Of a stretch of 8,836 bases of DNA, positions 4,755 through 8,836 are shown one piece after another. Origin of the DNA: an uncultured Erysipelotrichales bacterium (GTDB taxonomy: Bacteria > Bacillota_I > Bacilli_A > Erysipelotrichales > Coprobacillaceae); the NCBI GenBank assembly GCA_910586805.1, contig CAJUJC010000094.1, forward strand, positions 1 to 8,836, given 5' to 3'. Within the stretch, counting starts at the first letter, position 1; each line of letters opens with the position of its first letter. Position numbers and translations under genes: made by a program. Under the pieces are notes generated by a model. It saw nothing but the letters and a program-made list of their open reading frames with translations. It had not been told where the DNA came from and searched no databases.

Positions 4755-6146
4755 TTATTTTTTCTTTTTCTTCTTATGTCTTTCTTTTTTACGATTTGGA
4801 TTCATATTCATATTATGTTTTGGTCTTTGTGTAGGCATCCCTGTTGTAGGATCTAAATTTCCTAATTGTTTCATCATTAATTTTGATTGTTCAAATTGTT
4901 TTAATAAACGATTAACATCAGCTACACTACGTCCACATCCTTTAGCAATTCTTTCTTTTCTCTTTGCGTTTAAAATAGACGGATCTTTTCTTTCTTCTAA
5001 AGTCATAGAATAAATAATAGCTTCTGTTTGTTTTAACTTCTTATCTGTATCCTCATCATTAATTTCAGGCATTTTAGGCATTCCAGGGATCATTTTCATA
5101 ATTCCTGATAATGGTCCTAATTTTCTTACTTGATGCATTTGTGCTAACATATCATCCAAACCAAATGTTCCTCTTTGCATCTTTTGGAATGTTTTCATTG
5201 TATCTTTTTCATCATAGACATCTTGTACTTTTTCGACTAAAGAAACAACATCTCCCATACCTAAAATTCTATCAGCCATACGATCTGGATAGAATAAATC
5301 AATAGCATCTAGTTTTTCACCAGTCCCTACAAATTTAATAGGAACATGAGTAATATGGCGAATTGATAAAGCGCCACCACCACGAGAATCCCCATCTAAT
5401 TTTGTAAGAACAGCACCCGTAATACTTAAATGTTCATGGAATGAAGATGCTACATTAACAATATCTTGTCCTGTCAAGGCATCAACAACTAACAAAATTT
5501 CTGTAGGTTTAACAATATCTTTAATATTTTGTAATTCCTGCATTAAAGGTTCATCAATATGTAAACGCCCTGCTGTATCGACAATCACAATATCATGATT
5601 GTGCTCATAGGCATATTGCATTGCCTGACTTGCTATATCTTCAGCTTTGATATCAGTTCCTTTTTCAAATACAGGAATATCCAATTGTTGTCCTAATGTT
5701 TTTAACTGCTCAACAGCAGCTGGTCTATAAATATCTGCAGCAACCAACAAAGGTTTCTTTGCATATTTCTTTGTTAGTAACTTAGCAATTTTCCCAGAAG
5801 TTGTTGTTTTCCCACTTCCTTGTAAACCAACCATCATAATAACTGTTGGCTTTTTAGAAAAATCAAGTTCACTTACTGTTGTTCCTAATAATTCAACTAA
5901 CTCATCATGAACAATCTTGACAACAACTTGTCCTGGTTTTAAACTCCCAACAACATCCTGTCCTAAAGCTTTTTGTCTTGTGTTTTCAATAAATTCCTTA
6001 ACAACCTGAAAGTTAACATCTGCCTCTAATAATGCTAAACGTATCTCACGAAGCATTTCTTCCATGTTTTCAGTTGTTAAAGTTGATTGCCCTCTCATTT
6101 TCTTTAAAGATGATTGCAATCTTTCAGAAAGAGATTCAAATGCCAT
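4755..6146 (-). CDS. ffh: Signal recognition particle protein Ffh (SRP54)
   Basis: Ffh is the GTPase of the bacterial signal recognition particle. It binds signal sequences and SRP RNA and docks with FtsY at the membrane. The 463-residue protein has the N domain (about 1-90, with the ALLEADVN motif at 38-45). The G domain carries GLQGSGKTT (107-115), DIYRPAA (138-144), DTAGR (190-194), TKLDGDSRGGGAL (248-260) and GTGEKLDAIDLF (274-285). The methionine-rich M domain (about 310-440) includes the RNA-binding helix region ERIAKGCGRSVADVNRLLKQF and a GIMKMIPGMPKMP finger-loop segment. The protein ends in a very basic tail (RKKERHKKKKKK). The usual GSG in the RNA-binding loop is GCG here. The start at 6146 follows AGGAGG, which overlaps the ylxM stop. 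ylxM and ftsY upstream supply partners for the same pathway. Confidence 0.98.
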   Translation of the reverse strand: MAFESLSERLQSSLKKMRGQSTLTTENMEEMLREIRLALLEADVNFQVVKEFIENTRQKALGQDVVGSLKPGQVVVKIVHDELVELLGTTVSELDFSKKPTVIMMVGLQGSGKTTTSGKIAKLLTKKYAKKPLLVAADIYRPAAVEQLKTLGQQLDIPVFEKGTDIKAEDIASQAMQYAYEHNHDIVIVDTAGRLHIDEPLMQELQNIKDIVKPTEILLVVDALTGQDIVNVASSFHEHLSITGAVLTKLDGDSRGGGALSIRHITHVPIKFVGTGEKLDAIDLFYPDRMADRILGMGDVVSLVEKVQDVYDEKDTMKTFQKMQRGTFGLDDMLAQMHQVRKLGPLSGIMKMIPGMPKMPEINDEDTDKKLKQTEAIIYSMTLEERKDPSILNAKRKERIAKGCGRSVADVNRLLKQFEQSKLMMKQLGNLDPTTGMPTQRPKHNMNMNPNRKKERHKKKKKK

Positions 6147-6157
6147 ACATTACCCTC

Positions 6158-6484
6158 CTATATTTCCTTTAACATATCTAAATAATTATTCAAAGTTTCT
6201 CTTGAAGTCATTTGTTCTTCTTCAATTCTTTGAATTAAATCCATTCTCTTTTGATGTTTCTCAAGACTATGAAGCTTACTTTCATAATCTTCTAATAAAG
6301 CAACAGCTCTTTTTAAATTGTCATAAACAGCATTACGACTAACATCGAGTTCTTCTGCTATTTCAGCTAACGATAAATCCTCTCCATAATACAAATTCAA
6401 ATAAACTTGTTGCTTATTTGTTAATAACTCTATATAACAATCCATCAATAAATTAACACGTTGTTTCTTTTCTAAACTATCCAT
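6158..6484 (-). CDS. ylxM: YlxM-family helix-turn-helix protein
   Basis: YlxM (UPF0122) proteins are small, sigma-70 region 4-like DNA-binding-fold proteins encoded next to ffh. In streptococci YlxM associates with the SRP and affects its GTPases. The 108-residue product has [50 protein letters not shown] split between a first helical pair (12-34) and a clear helix-turn-helix (about 37-60, with the turn at ELDVSRNAV). A charged, probably coiled tail follows (65-108). The ATG at 6484 lies four bases after the ftsY stop. Its GGAG site (6495-6492) is formed by the last codon of ftsY, and its own TAG forms part of the ffh ribosome binding site. Tight coupling on both sides fits an accessory role in SRP targeting. 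A role as a DNA-binding regulator is not established. Confidence 0.93.
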   Translation of the reverse strand: MDSLEKKQRVNLLMDCYIELLTNKQQVYLNLYYGEDLSLAEIAEELDVSRNAVYDNLKRAVALLEDYESKLHSLEKHQKRMDLIQRIEEEQMTSRETLNNYLDMLKEI

Positions 6485-6488
6485 GTTT

Positions 6489-7466
6489 TTACTCCATTAA
6501 CCCTTTACATAAACCATAAATATATTGCTCTAAATCAAATTCTTGTAAATCATCCATTTTTTCACCTAAACCAATAAATTTCACTGGAATATTTAAAGTA
6601 TCTTTAATAGATAAAACAATACCACCCTTTGCTGTTCCATCCATCTTTGTTAAAACAATACCTGTAATATCAGTAATTTTAGAAAATTCATTTGCTTGAG
6701 AAATACCATTTTGTCCAGTTGTTGCATCAACAACCAATAATGTTTCTTGTGGCCCATTTGGTACAACTCTTTTAATAATACGATTCATTTTTTCTAATTC
6801 GTTCATTAAATTGACTTTATTTTGTAAACGTCCAGCCGTATCACAAATCAAAACATCCACTTTCTTTTCTTTAGCCTGATTCAATGCATCAAAAACAACT
6901 GATGAAGGATCTCCCCCTTCTTTGCCCTTAATACATTCGATTCCTAAACGATCAGCCCATACAGCCAACTGATCAATAGCTCCAGCTCTAAATGTATCAC
7001 CAGCAGCAACCATAATACTTTTTCCTTCTTCTTTCATCATATGAGCAAGTTTCGCTATCGTTGTTGTTTTTCCTGCGCCATTGACACCTACCATTAAAAT
7101 AACTGTTAAATCATTTTGATCATAATTGATTTTTGTTGTCATAAAAGAATCATTTGCATAAATAACAAACATTTTATCCACAATAATATCATTAATTTTT
7201 TGAGGATCTTTCAAATTTTGCATACGAACTTCTTTTTTGATTTCATCAACAATTGTCATAACCATTGATACACCAACATCACTCATAATTAAAATATTTT
7301 CCAGTTCTTCAAAATAATCATCATCTATTTCACGATAACGTGCTGCCAAAGCATTAATCTTTGATGAAAATGATGAACCAGATCTATCCAATCCAGCAAC
7401 GTATTTATCATTTTGTTTTGTTGATTTTCCAACCAATGCTTCTTTGATTTTATTAAAAAATCCCAT
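6489..7466 (-). CDS. ftsY: Signal recognition particle receptor FtsY
   Basis: FtsY is the SRP receptor. It binds the membrane and forms a GTP-dependent complex with Ffh to deliver ribosomes to the SecYEG translocon. The 325-residue protein is essentially the NG core. It has an N-terminal amphipathic stretch [14 protein letters not shown] that can act as the lipid anchor, N domain helices (about 35-105) and the G domain. The G domain carries GVNGAGKTT (127-135), DTFRAGA (157-163), DTAGR (209-213), [10 protein letters not shown] (273-282) and [12 protein letters not shown] (299-310). The long acidic A domain of E. coli FtsY is absent, as is usual in Firmicutes. The start at 7466 has AGGAGG (7477-7472), whose first bases belong to the smc stop codon. 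It follows smc after nine bases, the common Firmicutes order. Confidence 0.98.
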   Translation of the reverse strand: MGFFNKIKEALVGKSTKQNDKYVAGLDRSGSSFSSKINALAARYREIDDDYFEELENILIMSDVGVSMVMTIVDEIKKEVRMQNLKDPQKINDIIVDKMFVIYANDSFMTTKINYDQNDLTVILMVGVNGAGKTTTIAKLAHMMKEEGKSIMVAAGDTFRAGAIDQLAVWADRLGIECIKGKEGGDPSSVVFDALNQAKEKKVDVLICDTAGRLQNKVNLMNELEKMNRIIKRVVPNGPQETLLVVDATTGQNGISQANEFSKITDITGIVLTKMDGTAKGGIVLSIKDTLNIPVKFIGLGEKMDDLQEFDLEQYIYGLCKGLME

Positions 7467-7475
7467 AATATCCTC

Positions 7476-8836
7476 CTATGCACTTTGTGCCATATCAATA
7501 GCATCTTTTAATTTTACACTGACTAATTTTGTAACACCTTTTTGTTGCATTGTTGCCCCATACAAAAGATCACATTCTTCCATAGTTCCTTCTCTATGTG
7601 TCACAACAACAAACTGTGTTTGAGATGAAAATTCCCTTAAATACTTTGCAAATCTTTCAACATTAGCCACATCCAATGCCGCTTCTACTTCATCTAAAAT
7701 ACACATTGGAACAGGTCTCACTCTTAAAATTGCAAACAAACATGAAATTGCAATCAATGCCTTTTCTCCACCTGAAAACAATGTAATATTTTGAACTGCC
7801 TTTCCTGGTGGCTGTACATCAATATCAATACCTGTTTCTAAAATATTATCTGGATCACTGTATTTAAGTTGAGCACGTCCACCACCAAAAAGATTTCTAA
7901 AGACAATATTAAATTCTTTATTGATTTTTTCAAATGTTTCACTAAAACGTGCGACCATAATTTCATCCATCTCTTCAATAGCTTTTAAAATACTATCTTG
8001 AGCAGCAATCAAATCTAAGCGTTGATTATTAAGAGTTTCATAACGCGTAGAGACTTCTTCATAATCTTCAATAGCTTGTAAATTGATATGTCCCAATGAT
8101 TCAATTTGATGTCTTAACAAACGTACAGTTTCCTTGGCTTCATTCATATTGATTTCTTTTGCATATTCTTCTTTTGCATATTCAAAAGTCATCTTATATT
8201 CATCATTTAATCTTAACAAATAATTAGACATTTCAGTTTCTTGTTTTGCTTTATCAACCTGCATTTGTGTCATTTGTGATTGAATTTGACGAAGAGAAGC
8301 TCTAGCCTCTTTTAAAACATTCTCAATCTTGTCATTTTCATTAACAAAACTCATACGCAATTCACGTTTAGCCTGAATACTTTCAGTTAAACGATCTCGT
8401 TTTTTCTTTGCTTCATTTAATTGATTAATCAATTCATTTTCTTGAGCACCACTTTCTATTTCCGATAACTCAATACTTTGATTTGTTAAGGTTTCATATT
8501 CACTCTTAGCGACTTGTAAATCACTTTTCTTATTCATAACAACAAGCTCTAATTTTGCAAATGACATTTGCTTTTGTAATAAATTGTGAGATATTTCTCT
8601 TGCAAGGTTATCCAAATCATTGAGTTGTACCTTCTTTTGATTGAGGTCCTTTTCTTGTGTTTGAATCAATTCTTTTAATGCTTCTAATTCACGTTTATTC
8701 ACAAAAGAAGAATTTTGATTTTTATAACTTCCTCCAGTTAAAGAACCTCCAACATTAACAACCTCACCATCCATTGTCACAACTTTATATCTTGAAAAAG
8801 TTGCTTTTGAAATCATTGAAGCATGCTCTAGTGTAT
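7476..8836 (-). CDS. smc: Chromosome segregation protein SMC, C-terminal part
   Basis: SMC is the ATPase of the bacterial condensin SMC-ScpAB, which compacts and resolves replicated chromosomes. The frame is open to the right edge, so the 452 visible codons are the C-terminal part of a protein usually near 1,180 residues. The first 35 residues are the end of the hinge, with VVTMDGEVVNVGGSLTGGS. A charged, glutamine/glutamate-rich coiled coil follows (about 45-300), then the LGHINLQAIEDYEEV segment before the head. The ATPase head has FRNLFGGGRAQL, the ABC signature LFSGGEKAL (352-360), Walker B MCILDEVEAALD (377-388; D381 and E382) and THREGTMEECDLLYGATM. The in-frame ATG at 8816 is internal, not a start. 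After the D-loop LD the usual E is V (LDVANV), a minor change. The TAG stop lies inside the ftsY ribosome binding site. Confidence 0.97.
   Translation of the reverse strand, partial: TLEHASMISKATFSRYKVVTMDGEVVNVGGSLTGGSYKNQNSSFVNKRELEALKELIQTQEKDLNQKKVQLNDLDNLAREISHNLLQKQMSFAKLELVVMNKKSDLQVAKSEYETLTNQSIELSEIESGAQENELINQLNEAKKKRDRLTESIQAKRELRMSFVNENDKIENVLKEARASLRQIQSQMTQMQVDKAKQETEMSNYLLRLNDEYKMTFEYAKEEYAKEINMNEAKETVRLLRHQIESLGHINLQAIEDYEEVSTRYETLNNQRLDLIAAQDSILKAIEEMDEIMVARFSETFEKINKEFNIVFRNLFGGGRAQLKYSDPDNILETGIDIDVQPPGKAVQNITLFSGGEKALIAISCLFAILRVRPVPMCILDEVEAALDVANVERFAKYLREFSSQTQFVVVTHREGTMEECDLLYGATMQQKGVTKLVSVKLKDAIDMAQSA

Noticed and set aside
5111..5305. Plus-strand frame of 64 codons antisense to ffh
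   Set aside because: It overlaps the conserved coding sequence of ffh, and its hydrophobic look comes from reading AT-rich codons backwards.
6064..6342. Plus-strand frame of 92 codons across the ffh-ylxM junction
   Set aside because: It is antisense to two well-supported genes and lacks a promoter, a ribosome binding site or known features.
1..8836. A novel defence, mobile or biosynthetic system
   Set aside because: Every gene belongs to a well-known housekeeping family in the standard Firmicutes order. There are no transposase, integrase, phage or toxin-antitoxin genes and no repeat arrays.

Overview
This window is a conserved bacterial housekeeping cluster from a low-GC Gram-positive (Firmicutes/Bacillota). 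All genes I can support lie on the minus strand, so transcription runs from high to low coordinates. Gene content and order (smc, ftsY, ylxM, ffh, rpsP, khpA, rimM, trmD, rplS, lepB, rbgA, rnhB), strong AGGAGG ribosome binding sites, AT-rich codon use and a short FtsY without an acidic A domain fit this phylum. The protein sequences look to me most like gut Erysipelotrichia (Coprobacillus/Catenibacterium-like). That finer placement is an impression, not a computed result. TGA ends trmD at the family's normal length, so TGA acts as a stop codon here, which argues against a Mycoplasma-type code.

Layout in the direction of transcription. The 3' two-fifths or so of smc enters at the right edge (8836-7476). 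It is followed tightly by ftsY, ylxM and ffh, the protein-targeting module: SRP receptor, a sigma-like helix-turn-helix partner, and the SRP GTPase. A near-consensus promoter in the ffh-rpsP gap then starts a ribosome and RNA-maturation module: rpsP (bS16), khpA (KH RNA-binding protein), rimM (30S maturation) and trmD (tRNA m1G37 methyltransferase). A strong terminator-like hairpin sits between khpA and rimM, directly against the rimM ribosome binding site. A second promoter and a structured leader at the L19-leader position precede rplS (bL19), which is followed by a clear intrinsic terminator. Beyond it lie lepB (signal peptidase I), rbgA (50S assembly GTPase) and rnhB (RNase HII), the last overlapping rbgA and ending in another intrinsic terminator.

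After about 180 bases of very AT-rich DNA with a possible promoter, the first 43 codons of another minus-strand gene run off the left edge. By position and N-terminal sequence it may be dprA.

Functionally the cluster joins membrane protein targeting and secretion (FtsY, Ffh, LepB), ribosome biogenesis (bS16, bL19, RimM, RbgA, probably KhpA), tRNA modification (TrmD) and chromosome maintenance (SMC, RNase HII). I see no mobile element, CRISPR array, tRNA or rRNA gene, and no sign of a novel system. The points of interest are regulatory: hairpins and promoters packed into short gaps, and stop codons embedded in the next gene's ribosome binding site.
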